Positions 1-12,043 of a stretch of DNA of 64,000 nucleotides are shown here, in pieces. Source of the stretch: Sparassis latifolia (lineage: Eukaryota > Basidiomycota > Agaricomycetes > Polyporales > Sparassidaceae); assembly GCA_018466975.1 (NCBI GenBank), contig CM031563.1, forward strand, positions 310,001 through 374,000, given 5' to 3'. The position numbers and the translations under genes were made by a program. How positions within the stretch are numbered: the stretch's first letter is position 1; every line of letters starts with the position of its first letter. The notes under the pieces are model-generated. The model saw only the letters and a list, made by a program, of their open reading frames with translations. It did not search any database and was not told the origin of the DNA.

Positions 1-1
1 G

Positions 2-1847
2 ATGCATCGCTGTCTCCAAGTGAATGAGATTCTGTTGACCATCATTGACTATGCAAAAATCATGTGGCACTTAGAGTCACCCTCGGAGGAATACATGTGG
101 AATACCTATGGTGGTTATCACACTGTCCTTCGCATGGCCATGACTTGTCAAGCTTTCAAGGAACCGGCTCTTGACATCCTCTGGCATAACCTGATAACAC
201 TTGTGCCATTGATACAAACTTTGCCTCAGGATGCATGGTGCAAATCAGATACCTTGAATACATATGGCGAGAAGCAACGTATCATAGTGAGTCCTTATCT
301 TTAGTTCTCTCACAAAGTGTCTTACTCATGGTTGTTGATAGACTGTGATGAGGCCTCTAGTGTCCACCGATTGGGATAGATTCCTCTACTATTCGCCACG
401 CATTCGACGTCTTGGATTTCGCGACATCGAGTTCCGCGACCAAGAATTCGAGATGCTGCTGCAGTCCTGCGCAATCCCCCCGGATTGTGCAATCGATGCA
501 CACTGTTACACTTCACTCAGTCTGTATCGGCCTGTCAAGGTTCTCCTTCCTAATCTTGGGGCACTGCGCTGGAATATCCATCAAATTGATGCATTGCAGT
601 TTGTATCGCTATTCTTTGGGCCCAGCCTGAAATCCTTCTCACTGGCACTGTCTCATAATTCAAGAGCAAATCTCGATCCCTCTCTATATTCGCCCATTGT
701 ATCCACTTTGACGTCTCTCCTCGATATATGCCCATCTTTACTCGAATTCGAAATGTACGGCATGGAGCCAAAATGCATCGTCGATGCAATACATGCTATC
801 GCACTCACGCGCCCGAACTTGCGGAAATTCGTCGTCCATTACCAGGCGTGGACCGACGACTTCATTAGCCACCTATGCAGAATGCCTCGTCTATGCAATG
901 TGGCGATAGAGAAACCAGACGCGACAGATTTCGGGTTTCTTACCATCCCCGATCATTATCCACCTTTCATGCACCTGACAAAGCTATCGCTCAGACTGCA
1001 GAGCATGGTTTCCTGTATTCACTTGCTGGACCTCATGCGTGCATTCAAATTGGAAGAGATTTGGATGCATGCTTTCATTCCCGCCACTGCTGCCGAAATT
1101 CTGCAATTTCTGGAAACACTTCGTGATCGGTGTTCGCATTCTTCGTTGCGCGTCGTCAGACTTCCGGGCGTAGAGTTCAGTAAATGGCCAGAAGAGTTGG
1201 ACGAAAGACACACTGTCACTTCAGAAACACTAGAGCCATTGTTATGTTTCTCGAATATGCGCATCATCCAGATCCAATCGCCTTCGTCTTTTGAAGTGGA
1301 CAACTTGGCATTGGAGAGGATGGCACGGGCTTGGCCACAGCTATACATTCTCATGTTGCAGATTTCTTGGGTAGAGTCGATTGAGGTCACCTTCAAAGGA
1401 CTTGCTCGTTTGGTGACACTCTGTCCTAAACTCACCAGGCTGAGCATTGCGATCAATGCTGAATCGGATGACCTCGACAGTGACGCTCTGGCGGCCCTCG
1501 TGCCCAATTCCCATATGAGAAAGCTCGATCTCATGAACTCGACATTCGGAAAGATGGACATGGTAGCTTCCTGTCTTGTTACACTGTTTCCGCGGTTGGA
1601 CCGCGTGGACGGATGCCGCGGAGGTCTGATTGAGGACGGGGGTCGATCCATGGACTCTTATACTTACTATCTGCAGCTGGGAATGGCATGCCTCAACGCT
1701 CGACTAGAAAGAAAAACAGACAGGATGGATGTCCGTCGCGGTCTGTATCCGCGTCGTGCTGGTAAGTCGAACGTACAACCCACCTATCGCATACTTATAA
1801 GGGTTCTGGCAGTGAATGAGCTGAATCCATGGGCATCTGGACCTTGA
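2..1847 (+). CDS. F-box / leucine-rich-repeat-like protein
   Basis: Predicted 579-residue protein from three exons (2-286, 342-1761, 1813-1847). The N-terminus MHRCLQVNEILLTIIDY, followed by AMTCQAFKEPALDILWHNL, is the shape of the F-box-like domain common in Agaricomycetes: a helix around a conserved ILLxI, then a 'C..F..PALD.LW' segment. The rest (roughly residues 100-560) is a degenerate leucine-rich array without clear sequence motifs. Such proteins are usually substrate receptors of SCF ubiquitin ligases; the substrate cannot be told. The start at base 2 fits the conserved family start, so the gene is probably complete, although its promoter lies outside. The second intron (1762-1812) is 51 nt, a multiple of three and free of stops, so retention would keep the frame. 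Confidence 0.8.
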
Positions 1848-2550
1848 AGTAGGTACAACTGCATTGTTATCAACTCCTAGTTAAAAAAAACCGGTAAATA
1901 TGCTGACAGATACATACATCTGGCATGGTATACTTCTACTGAGACTGCAGCCAGCTGAGAGTCGTGTGTGCCATGGCCAAGGTGTGAGCGGGCCCGGGCC
2001 GCGGGCCGTCATAGTGTTAAGTTACATACTATGTAAGTCGTACGCGCTTTGTGTGGATGGTGTGAGAGCAGGCGGTGCTCACGAGCATCCTTAAGTACTT
2101 TCCGCCAGTCTATCATGTTGCAGTGATACATAGCTGTCACGAGCTGCCTCTTGGGAGTGCAACGATTTGATTTGATTAGATCGCGCCGAAGATCCGCTGC
2201 GGCGTCTCCGTGGTGGACTCGCGTGTGTATTCCTGCGCCGACAACGTTGCGATGGTGTCCCACCCTTTCAAACTTTATGTATCCCAACCTTTGTGTAAGG
2301 CCTTCTTCGTACACCGCCGAGGACATCATCGTTTACATTGCTCAGCTGTAAGGACGAGGGCTGGCTTTATCCCTTCTTGTCCTGCGTTTTCACTGGTCAA
2401 TCTGAACGTCACGAGTTGTCTGTATTCCGAAGACCATTCGCCAGGTCAAACGTCTTTATCGATCAGGTCGATTTGATAGCCAAGATGTATATCCTGGACG
2501 CCTCGGACCTGGGAGAGGACTCAGGTGTCTGGAACATCATGCACTTGTTC
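1848..2550. other. intergenic stretch, no recognised gene
   Basis: No recognised gene lies between the F-box protein and the clear part of the ceramidase. An open frame from 2338 runs into the first ceramidase exon, so the 5' end of that gene could extend into this stretch. Nothing else could be supported. Confidence 0.4.
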
Positions 2551-5500
2551 ATGGAGCTTATGAGCAGAGCCCTTCTGTGGACCAGCGCCTTCCTGGCGTC
2601 AACCAAGATGTACCCGCAGAGCTTGCAAGGAAACGTTGGCGTCCAAGTTACATCCACTGAATATTTGATTGGCCTAGGTTCGACCCGTCGCAGCGAATTC
2701 GACGGGCTATCCGGCTAACTACCACTTCTGTTCGTTAGGTATAGGCGATATTACTGGGTAATTACTATGATGTCCGTCTTTGCGTGTAGTTCTCACAGCA
2801 TGAGGTTAGTCCGGTGGTCGAAACCAACATGATGGTGGGTAACTTGACTGAACTCGATTTACAATGTCCGCTCATTCGTCATTAGGGCTACGCTGATCAA
2901 CACCAGACGGATACTGGGTTACATATGCGACAACGAAGTCGCGCGTGGATTGTCGCTGATTCATCCGAGCCCTCCAATCGCATCGTATTTATCAACGCCG
3001 GTATGGTTGTCTCATTGCAATCCTGATGGTTCTTGTCTTAACTATTGTTGGTGGTGCCAGACATTGGAATGGGAGACAGTGGCGTTCGTCGCTCTATCGT
3101 GTCCGAGCTGTCTACCCGATTCCCTGGATTATACACGGACGATAATGTCGCTCTCGTCGCCACACATTCGCACAGCGGTGTCGGTGGCTATCTCGAGAAC
3201 CTCTTACCCCACATCACCTCCCTTGGCTACGTGAAACAGACCGCGGACGCTATCGTTTCTGGAACTGTACTTGCTGTAGAACGCGCGCATGCTAATCTGT
3301 CGCCCGGGAAGCTCAGCTTCGGTAATACGACCATCCTGAACGCGAACATCAACCGGTCGCCAAGCGCTTACCTTGCGAACCCAGCAGAAGAACGAGCTAG
3401 GTATCAGCACGACATCGACAAGGATATGACGCTACTCCGCTTCGACGACACGGATGGAAATGCAAGAGGATTTCTGAGCTTCTTCCCCGTCCATGGTACC
3501 AGCATCTATCAGGTATATCGTAAAGCGCGTATTTCCCTCAATACAGATATGAATCCCTGCTCGTAGAATAACACTCTCGTGAGTGGTGATAACAAGGGAA
3601 TGGCTGCGTACATGTATGAGGGTGAGTGGTTCGGAACGTCGGTTTAGTCATAGTGTTTCTGATACGTAACATTCATCCAGCTATGATGGAGCCGACTGCT
3701 ATGCCTGGTAACACTACATTTGTAGCAGGATTCACCCAATGTACGTATGCTCAAGCATCCTGGTTATCTTCTGGATCTAATGTATCTGCACAGCGAATGT
3801 TGGGGACACGAGCCCGAACACGTGAGGGATCATCCGATTCCTCATTACCTGGCTCTGACCCAATGCGCTTTTAATTCAGTCTGGGGCCATTATGCGAGAG
3901 CCCAGGGAAACCCTGGGATGGTAAACCCTGCGAATTCCACCATTCCACGTGTGGAAATAGGACACAGGACTGCCGAGGACGGTACGTCGAGTTCGAGTAT
4001 TCCATACCATCGAGTGTGATCCTACGCATGCGCGATAGTGGACCAGGTTTCCGGATATCCGATTTTGAGTCAAACCGCATGATTGCACAATATCAAGTTG
4101 ACGGCGCGAAGAGATTGATGGATCAGGCCTTGTCTCCGGTTAGCGGCCCAGTGAAGTGGGTTCATACGTATCTGAATATGTGCGTCATCTGGCGCTGTGT
4201 GAAGGTGTTTGGCCCCGGATCTGATTACTGAATAGGTCATTCCGACCTTTCACTTTGCCAAATGGCACCACCGTGCGAACGTGTCCTTCAGCGTTGGGTC
4301 AGCTACACATCCTCTGCTTTAGGATCAGCGCTGATACTTATAACCTCATAGGCTATTCGTTCGCCGGAGGAACATCGTAAGTTACTCCTTGATTATTCAG
4401 TAGTGCCTCATTCATCGACTTTACAGGGACGGCCCAGGGGCTTTTGACTTTATTCAAGGAGATAACTCGTCAAATTCACGGTAAGCACTCACATCGTAAC
4501 TGACGAGTCCAGCGGCTGACGGAAAGGTCAGGAATCCATTCTGGGAACTTGTCAAAGGTCTTCATTTTGGCGGAGTGAAGTCAGGCTCGTGCTGATTATC
4601 AACCAGGCGCTCTTACCCCCCTGCCCCCTCGTGAACAAATTGAATGCCAATATCCCAAGCCTATCCTACTCAACGCTGTTGGTCGATGTAACACTAGTTC
4701 CTGACGTATGCTGACAACTGGATTCTCAGGGTTATGCGAAGCAACCATACGATTGGTCGCCGAACACTGTTGATATGCAGATGTTACGCGTAGGCAACTT
4801 TGTTATGCTCATCGTTCCTGGGGAGATGACCACCATGGCCGGAAGACGCATGCGGTTAGTTGGCTATTCACCAGATACTCGCACGAATTAATGAACAATC
4901 AACCAGGGACTTAATTCGCGCGAAGCTCATCTCGTCTGGAGTGATCGGCGAGGATGCCTATGTCGTCATTGCAGGTCCTGCTAACACGTACGCTCACTAT
5001 GTGACAACTAGAGAAGAATATGCGGTGCAGCGTTATGAGGGCGCATCTACGGTGTTTGGCCCATGTAAGCCGGCAATTTCCCCTTCGCTGATCCTTCTCA
5101 ACCCTTCGTGTCCGCAGTTACGCTTGAAGCATACCTCGACCAGTATACCAACTTGGTGCCGTACCTCGCGGCTCACACCAGTTCAGCACCTTCATCGGAT
5201 CCGGCCCCGCCAGATCTAACGGGCAAGGTCATCTCAATGCAGGTATGCCCACATATCTTCCTCAGTACTTTTGCCTTGTCACTCATGACTGGCATGTCAC
5301 ATTACTTCCCTCCAATTCCACATTTGTCTTCCAATCTTATTATGTCCAGAAACCTGTGACGAAGGACAATCCACCTCTCTTCAAGAGTTTCGGTGATATC
5401 CTTGTAGACGTTAAGACCGCAGAGTCATACCATGCTGGTGATACTGTAGTCGCACAATTCGTTGGGTGGGTCCCGTTCATTCGAATTATCTGGTCATCGT

Positions 5501-6035
5501 GTTGATTGTGGACCATCGTAAACTCAGAGCAAATCCAAGGGTCAGTAGTCGGTCACTCGCGTACATTTGGATCTTTATTCATACGAGCGCAGAACAATCT
5601 TCGCCTTGAAGGAACCTTCCTATATGTCGAGCGGCTTCTCGATGGACAATGGAGCCCTGTCCGAACAGATTCGCATCCATCGACCACATTCGAATGGTTA
5701 AGAACTAATACTGTGAGTAGGTAGCATATTGTGACAGAGTTGTTTCCGTGACATATCTTTCTCAGGTGCTCGGTACCAGCACTGTGACTATCAAATGGTC
5801 TGTCCCAAGCTCTCTAGTGTCTTTTGGTACTGACATCTGTTGTATATATATACATTAGGGTCATCGAAACTGGCACACCAGGCAAGTGCTGACTATGCGG
5901 ATAATAATGATGTGACTGACAGTGGTTTTTGGCATAGCTGGTACATATCGTCTGTCGTATTTTGGCGACTCGAATCCTCCTATTGGACCCATCAAGGCAT
6001 TCATTGGACAATCCTCTACCTTCACCGTCGCGTAG
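2551..6035 (+). CDS. neutral/alkaline ceramidase
   Basis: Hydrolyses the N-acyl bond of ceramide to sphingoid base and fatty acid; fungal members are usually secreted or in the secretory pathway. About twenty short exons can be joined by GT..AG introns. In order they give EYLIGLG-IGDITG-PVVETNMM-GYADQHQTDTG, then GMGDSGVRRS, ATHSHSGVGGY (zinc-binding histidines of the family), FFPVHGTS, and NVGDTSPNTLGPLCE, the signature carrying the nucleophilic serine (around 3796-3915). Later come CEFHHSTCGN, LRVGNFVMLIVPGE, VIAGPANTYAHYVT and the C-terminal beta domain ending RLSYFGDSNPP..STFTVA and a TAG at 6033. All family landmarks are intact, so the enzyme looks functional. The start is uncertain: the ATG at 2551 gives a short hydrophobic leader (RALLWTSAFLAS), but the frame is open back to 2338 and an upstream exon is possible. 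Confidence 0.88.
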
Positions 6036-6411
6036 ACGGTTACTGCGTCATTGACCTTCAACACCGATATCCTATGTATTTCCCCCCGGATTTCCCGTAA
6101 ACTGGACAAATAATTATGCATCTCACGCGTGTACGTATATCTCGATGATAGCTTCCCAATCTATGGATCACGACGACAAGACAATATATTGATAGAACAG
6201 ACTATGAGTCAGACTGAGCTCAAACCAGCGACATACATATGCAGCAAGAACCAGAAAAGCAGTGTCCCGCAGTGTCCAGCTTCACAAAGCACCATCAAAT
6301 CAAGCAACAATAGCTCAAGCTCTGTTGATCATCCTTGCTTTCTCGCCAGTCGCATTGTAAGAGAAGTGAGAAGGCTGTACCCGGGACTCCTGTGAACCGC
6401 GTTATTAGCGT

Positions 6412-8178
6412 TTAAGCTGCATTAGGGCCATCACGACCAACCTCTTCCTCCTGAAGACGAACATAGTTGCGGTGCTTAAAGCGGCGGACGGACTTCGAAG
6501 CGAGCCAGAACCCGAGCATCAGAATGAACGCCGCGGCTACGCCACAGAGCACATTCACGGTGGTGGCGCTGGTCGAGGCATACTGAGGAAGCTCGGGCCA
6601 AGCCGAACCGGTGTGGCAGGCCCTGGCCCAATCAGCATTGCTGTTGATGACCGAGTTCTAACGAAAACGCCGCAGCAAAGTCAAATTCCATCCACAATGC
6701 CCGGTACCCGGTCCACTCACCTCCAGACGGTAGATGAATTCGGTGAGGGGGATATCCTCGGGGTGCCCAAAGACATGCACGGTCCTCAACTCATCGTCAT
6801 TCGTGCCGTTCTTGAACTTGAACCTCAAGAAGTCGCGGGTGTCGGGAGAACGGGACCGACGCAGCTCGATAGCCAGAGCGGAGCCATAGTCGGCTGTGAC
6901 GGAATGTGAGACACATTCAAGCATGGAGATATTGAAGCGTACGTATGGCCGCGAGCTCGGGGTGGGACTTCACGATCTCGGTCTGATGGAACAACGAGAT
7001 GAAGGGCTGGTAAGTAGTCTCAATGAGCATGAACTGGAGGGGATCGCCATTGTACGCGATGCGCTGGAGGGACTCAATGATCGAGCTGAGCGCAGTGCGA
7101 CTAGCGACTGATCACGATATTTAGCAGACATATTGCGGACATCAGAGATATGCAGACGCAACTGTTTCCAATACCACCCATGCTCGGATCGGAGAAGATG
7201 GCATTCTCTCGGAAGTTGGCAAGACCACGTGCGTGCTCGATGAAAGTGGGCAGAAGCCTGTGGGCGTAAGTCCTGTTGTGGACCAGCTCAGTGTTCATGT
7301 AGTCCCAGACCTTCAAAGCGATTCCTAGATCAGTGCCATGACAGTTAGAAGTGGACAACGTTCAACCCACGTTGTACTATATAAGGCCAGGACAAGTGCA
7401 TCGAGTTAGAACATCAAACATATGTCGTGATACTTCCACCTACCCAGTTTTCCATAGTCGTGGGCCTGCCAAACACGAAGTCCCTGACATCGGTGAAGAA
7501 AGCTTGCGCGCCGTGGGCAACTTCTCTGAACTCGGAAGAAGCCAGAACCTTCTCAACGTGCTTCTGGAAGGCCTACATGAAAGACATGTCAGTTGAAGCG
7601 CACATGTAGCACGGGGTAACTTACTGGGCAGTCTGTCCAAGACTCTAGGGAGCGATCATTACTGGGTTCAACTGTCTCAACTAAAGAAGGTTCAGTACGA
7701 ATCAGGAATTGAGAATGTAGAATGCTGGTCACCAGGAATGTACTGGTACCCATTCAGAGGAGCAACCACGGTGGTCCCGTTCGCAAGCGTGATGCGATTG
7801 TTCGGGTTGGGCGGGAACAACCCCTGGAGCAATGCGGTGGCGGAGTCGAACACCGAAGAGCCCTCGCCGCCAACTTTTACGCGTACATGTACCTGCTGCA
7901 AGTCGACAAGGTTGGAATTGACTCCCTTGACATGGGAGGACGACTCGGGATTCAGGTACGTGTTGCGCAGGTAGTGGCCCAGCTGGTGTGCTTGGACCTG
8001 ACAGAGGTTCAACGAGTCAGCACATAATAACATGTTGAGGTGGAAAAACGCCACGCACTTCACCCAGGGGCGTGCTCAGCGTCGGGCCCGGCTGATAGGT
8101 GACGGGATCCTGGTAGTATTCTTCGCGGTCGCCATTACGGGCGAGGACAACTACACCGAGGACATCATGATGAGACAT
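6412..8178 (-). CDS. histidine acid phosphatase-like membrane protein lacking the catalytic histidine
   Basis: The start MSHHDVLGVVVLARNGDRE (ATG at 8178) matches the opening strand of histidine acid phosphatases (branch 2 of the histidine phosphatase fold), but the invariant RHG is RNG (codon AAT), so the phosphorylated histidine is missing. It continues STPLGE-VQAHQLGHYLRNTYL across an intron near 7998-8058, GEGSSVFDSATALLQGLFP, ETVEPSNDRSLESWTDCP, FTDVRDFVFGRPTT and ELVHNRTYAHRLLPTFIEHARGL. Near the C-terminus a hydrophobic segment (VLCGVAAAFILMLGFWLA, about 6490-6545) precedes a basic tail ending GPNAA and TAA. This predicts a single-pass protein with the phosphatase fold outside. The usual second catalytic HD motif is also not evident; the corresponding area reads NGDPLQFMLI. 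It is probably not a phosphatase; its role is unknown. It has at least five introns. A strand-opposed neighbour, the ceramidase, converges on it with a gap of about 380 nt. Confidence 0.75.
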
Positions 8179-9084
8179 GGCTGCTAAGTGTTTTGAAAGT
8201 CGTGAACACTGGTGGGGTTGCTGACCTACTGCATGCACATCCCGGACTGCATTTATAAGGGGAGCGTGAGAGGTGTCCATTGTGGCACGTTGGGGGAGCA
8301 GGACGGATGAAGTCAATTGTGGTGTGGTTAATAGGTGTTTTGCACGCTTTGTTCAGTAAGGGCGGAGATGACACAGCAGATGGAGACAAAGCCGAAGCCT
8401 AAACTTATTGCGCACAACATGCCGTGCCACGCGAGAACTTGTACGCGAACATGCTACTTGCAGAATAAATCATTGCCGCCATCATGGCGCATTGTCGATC
8501 CAAAATATTTTAAGCTAGTGAGCAGCCTCCCAGAGAAGAGGATACGCTACGCCACGCACCGTCACCCCAGCACGCCTGGTACGCGACTACGCCGGACGTG
8601 CCACATCGACTGGAATATCAGCTCTGAAAGCGAGGTTCCGTGGTATTCGATCACTGGCATTCTCTTGGCAGGCATGTATTGGCCGCAATTTGTCGTGCAC
8701 GATCGACACCGCAGCGAACTCATTCCCGACTGGAGGAAGCACGTGATGGCGTTCCACCCGTCAAGACAGGCGAAGACTCGGACGACTCCCCAAACACCAG
8801 GGTTCCATGCATCAGGTGTTCTCGACGCCGTGGATAATTTGGATAAACCAGCTCCTCAAGCTCGGTATTGATGCTACGATCGAAGGCCCATGAACACGAG
8901 GGAGGTGGCCTGCGCTGGCACCGAGCTCGCGCGATAACCGTGCCAATCAGACTGGTCAGTACTTATGCATTGAGATGCACGACAGGTGTGTGCTGCGCGG
9001 CAGATAATCTGCAGGCAAAGGATGTCAAGTACGTAGCATGGGCCCGCATGGCTAGCACGAGGTGCGCGCCTTGCCTCTACCGTG
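8179..9084. other. intergenic, promoter side of the phosphatase-like gene
   Basis: About 900 nt between the 5' end of the phosphatase-like gene and the 3' end of SRP72. It contains open frames on both strands but none with recognisable domains, splice-joined conservation or codon bias. A CACGTG hexamer lies near 8741. No gene is supported. Confidence 0.4.
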
Positions 9085-10219
9085 TCACTTTTTCTTCTTG
9101 CCTCTGCCCGTTCCACCGCTCTTGCCTCCTTGATGCCCTGCAGTTCCCCCACTCTCCACCAAGCCCTGTGTTGCTCCTCCCCCACCTCTCCGCCTTTTGC
9201 TCCCCTGACCAAACGTTGAGCGCTCGCTCTTCTTGAGCCACCTCTCCGGGTCTGGTGGAGGTGTGACGCCAGGAACCACGCCTGCTGGCACACGCTTCCG
9301 CACCGTGTTCACTTTCCTCGCAGAATCGTCTTCTGCACGGGTATTTGAAGTCACCGTGGCAACTGCCAGGGCAGTAGCCAGAGAGCTCAAGGGCTGTGGA
9401 GGTGGGGCAGACTCAAGGCCGCTTGTCAGTGAAGACGGTAGCGTGTCCAGGACATGGAGGAAGTCTATGTTGATGAAGTCGAGATGCTTCTGCGATGCCT
9501 CGAGGTTGGTCAAAATATCAGACTGTTCCTCTGACCGCTATATGCGCCGTGAGTTGAATGAGCGAGCGGAAAGCAGTATTTACAAAGTAATTACCGGCTC
9601 CGCTGTGTCAAGAAGTTGATTGTACAGGTCGAACGAGGTTTGGTATGAGTCTTGCCGGTAGGCCTGGTGGTACAGGGAACTTGAGGACGGGCTAACGTTA
9701 CAGCATAATGCATACGTACCAACTGAGCCTCCAAATGTCGCACCCCTCTGTTGTCGGAATCATCTTTCTCCTTAATCACACCCAGCACGTCCACCGCTTC
9801 TGACTCACGGTGAAGCCGATATAAGGAATATGCCTTCTCAAAATCATAGCCTGCGAATGCACCGTCGTCGCTAATCAGCATCAATGCGGTACCATATTGC
9901 TCGGTCTGGAGGAGCAAGAACAACTTTGTCTGCAAGGCATCCTCGTCGTGTGGATCCAGCCGGAGTACTGCAAATCATATAGTCATCAGGGCAAGCTCTA
10001 ACATTAGATGCAGGATGTCGATATACTCTTGTCGCATGTCTTGATTGCATTGTTGAAGTGACCGCCGTCGATTTGTGCACAAAGTGAAGTGAAGAGCCGT
10101 CTGAGCGTGTCAGATACTGGTGAAGGATGCTTCGGGGTAGCCTTTGTTCTTCTGACTTGCTTTACAATCTGTTTGCGAGTAGAAGTCTTCGCTGTCTTCG
10201 CCAACGTCTTTGGAGGCAT
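9085..10219 (-). CDS. SRP72: signal recognition particle subunit SRP72, apparently shortened
   Basis: SRP72 binds 7S RNA with SRP68 in the eukaryotic signal recognition particle. The N-terminus MPPKTLAKTAKTSTRKQIVK (ATG at 10219) leads into TPR-like helices: RLFTSLCAQIDGGHFNNAIK, TKLFLLLQTEQYGTALMLI and FEKAYSLYRLHRESEAVDVL. Two short exons add AYRQDSYQTSFDLYNQLLD and SDILTNLEASQKHLDFI. The C-terminus has the SRP72 RNA-binding signature PPPDPERWLKKSERSTF followed by a Gly/Lys-rich tail ending GKKKK. The joined protein is only about 340 residues, whereas human SRP72 is about 670; the long middle TPR array that normally separates the two regions is not seen between about 9425 and 9545. Either the gene has lost it or the family is reduced in this lineage. 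A longer frame to 10270 exists; the start was chosen because MPPK is typical. Divergent from the pinin-like gene, 140 nt away. Confidence 0.75.
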
Positions 10220-10359
10220 GGCGGAGGGTATGAACGTCGGGATTCCCAAATGTGGTATCTTACTCATCATCCTAGAAAGGGATAGCCCTCTGCGACGCTC
10301 GTAGCTCTAACCTTCGTTATTTCCCTTGCTACTATATTGCGACTACGGCGAATTCGACC

Positions 10360-11626
10360 ATGTCGACCGACGAGTACGTGATCTGTTCTTCCTGTGTTGA
10401 TTGTTGTACTCATCGCTCTTTAGACAAGTTCAAGTTCAAGATACCCAACCCAATGTAAACGAAGATACGCAGATGCAAGATGCCTCTGAGCCTCCCACAG
10501 GTCCTGCCGCAATGGCTCCCAAAAACAAGAAGCGACCGCGGATCGATTTGGCTGTCGAGTCGCGTGAACGTAAACGCGGCAAGACTATGTTCGGGCTCGT
10601 GTTGGGTACCCTCAACAAGGCAAAGAACGAGGATAAGGAGCGGAACGCCAGCGAAGCGGTACGCGCGCCTCTATCTGCGTGCATGTACGGAGCTGACAGA
10701 TGGGGCGCTGTCTCCTAGGCCAAGAAGCGGCACTTGATTGAGCAGAGATTACAGGATAAGCTGCGAAAAGAGACTGACTCTGTCAGGAGAGCCGAAGAGG
10801 CGAAAAAAGACAAGACCACTGCGAATAGGAAAGAAGAAGAGCTCCAGCTGAAGGATTCGATCGTGCGTTGTGCAGGTCCTAACATATTTATGTCTTTGTG
10901 CTGATGGAGATGGTGTAGCACAAACTTCGCCGGACACGACTACCGCTGCTGGCCAACTTCCTACTCACCTCCGACCAGATACCTGTGGACGATGACACAC
11001 CACCGCCGCCATCTACCAACCCATTGGCTCCCATGCCACGCACACATCCTCCACCGCTATACTACCTTCCAGCAATACTCACACCCGCGCAAGAAACGTT
11101 TATCCAGCGACGTCAAGCGGAGGTGAGCGTTTTCGACCTCCGTTTCCTAGACCAGCGACATATTCATTTTTATTACCACCACCAGGTGAAGGAGGCGACG
11201 GAGAAGGAATGGGTGGCCTTCCGGGAGGAACGGACAGCAGGCGTCGAGGAGATCACCCAGTTGCGCCAGCGCGTCGCTGAAGAGGACGCGCGCAAGAAGT
11301 TGGAACGAGGAGTAGAGCCCGAAGCGGGAGAGAGACCTGGCGCACCGACGGCTGCCGCAGATAAGGATGCCGTGATGGCCACAGAAGACAGCACCGGTGG
11401 TGACGTCTCATCCTCCACTGCCAACAGGCCGGAGACGCAGGATGCGCCGCGGCCCGAACGTGAGGCTGGGATGGAAGTGGATAAGGATGAGGCTGTTCCA
11501 GCAACTGCGGCACCATCTGCTGTGGAGACCGCCAAAGAAGTGGTGCAGGTGCAGGTACAGCAGCAGGAGCACAAGGAGGAACCTGCGCCGATGCATGCGG
11601 ACGACGACGATGCAGTGGAGTATTGA
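10360..11626 (+). CDS. pinin/SDK/MemA-domain protein
   Basis: Exon 1 is tiny (MSTDE, 10360-10373); splicing at GTACGT..TTTAG joins it to QVQVQDTQPNVNEDTQMQDA. The pinin/SDK signature follows: ERKRGKTMFGLVLGTLNKAK, then KKRHLIEQRLQDKLRKETD and a long charged coiled coil (RRAEEAKKDKTTANRKEEEL), and HKLRRTRLPLLANFLLTSDQ. A proline-rich linker, TPAQETFIQRRQAEV, and an acidic, low-complexity tail (EEPAPMHADDDDAVEY) complete about 300 residues. Pinin-domain proteins are nuclear and associate with the exon-junction complex and spliceosome, so a role in mRNA processing is likely. Introns follow residues SEA, KDSI and QAEV. The last (11123-11185) is 63 nt and lacks stops, so intron retention would insert 21 residues in frame. 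Confidence 0.8.
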
Positions 11627-12043
11627 TCTAGGTAAACGTGCCGTAGCCATGCTTCGTAGGTGCTGTTCTCTACTACTGACATATATCTAGTGCGTTCTGC
11701 TTTTTCTTTGCGCTATAGCTATCCAAGTTTTTGTTTCGTATTGACTTCCAAATGACCTCGTATGCGAACGAGTTTTTTGTCCTCGCCATATTGAACACAC
11801 TTGCCGAATTTTAGTTTCAGATCATGTAAGTTCGTGCCGCATCATGCAGGCATTGTAGGGTATCGTATGTACATGAAGTACTGCGGTTCTGACTATGCTA
11901 TGTGATGAAAGGCGAGCACAACAGCTGAGAAGTAGAAACAGACAAAAATCCATGGAGGGCGCGCCAATGTCTCTCTTCGCCAAAATCGACCGAACATCAT
12001 ACGTACGGTCGCGGTAACCGCACCCAAGGCCGGTGAATCGTCT
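11627..12043. other. convergent 3' region
   Basis: About 420 nt between the converging pinin-like and CFEM genes. It is AT-rich near the ends, as expected for the two 3' UTRs; nothing else was recognised. Confidence 0.4.

Noticed and set aside
1019..1651. 210-codon frame opposite the F-box gene
   Set aside because: It is antisense to conserved coding sequence of the F-box/LRR-like protein and carries no features of its own.
2009..2329. 106-codon frame on the minus strand upstream of the ceramidase
   Set aside because: No domain and no link to conserved exons.
8335..8871. 178-codon open frame on the + strand
   Set aside because: No recognisable domain, no conserved splice pattern and composition like the surrounding spacer; it overlaps the promoter side of the phosphatase-like gene.
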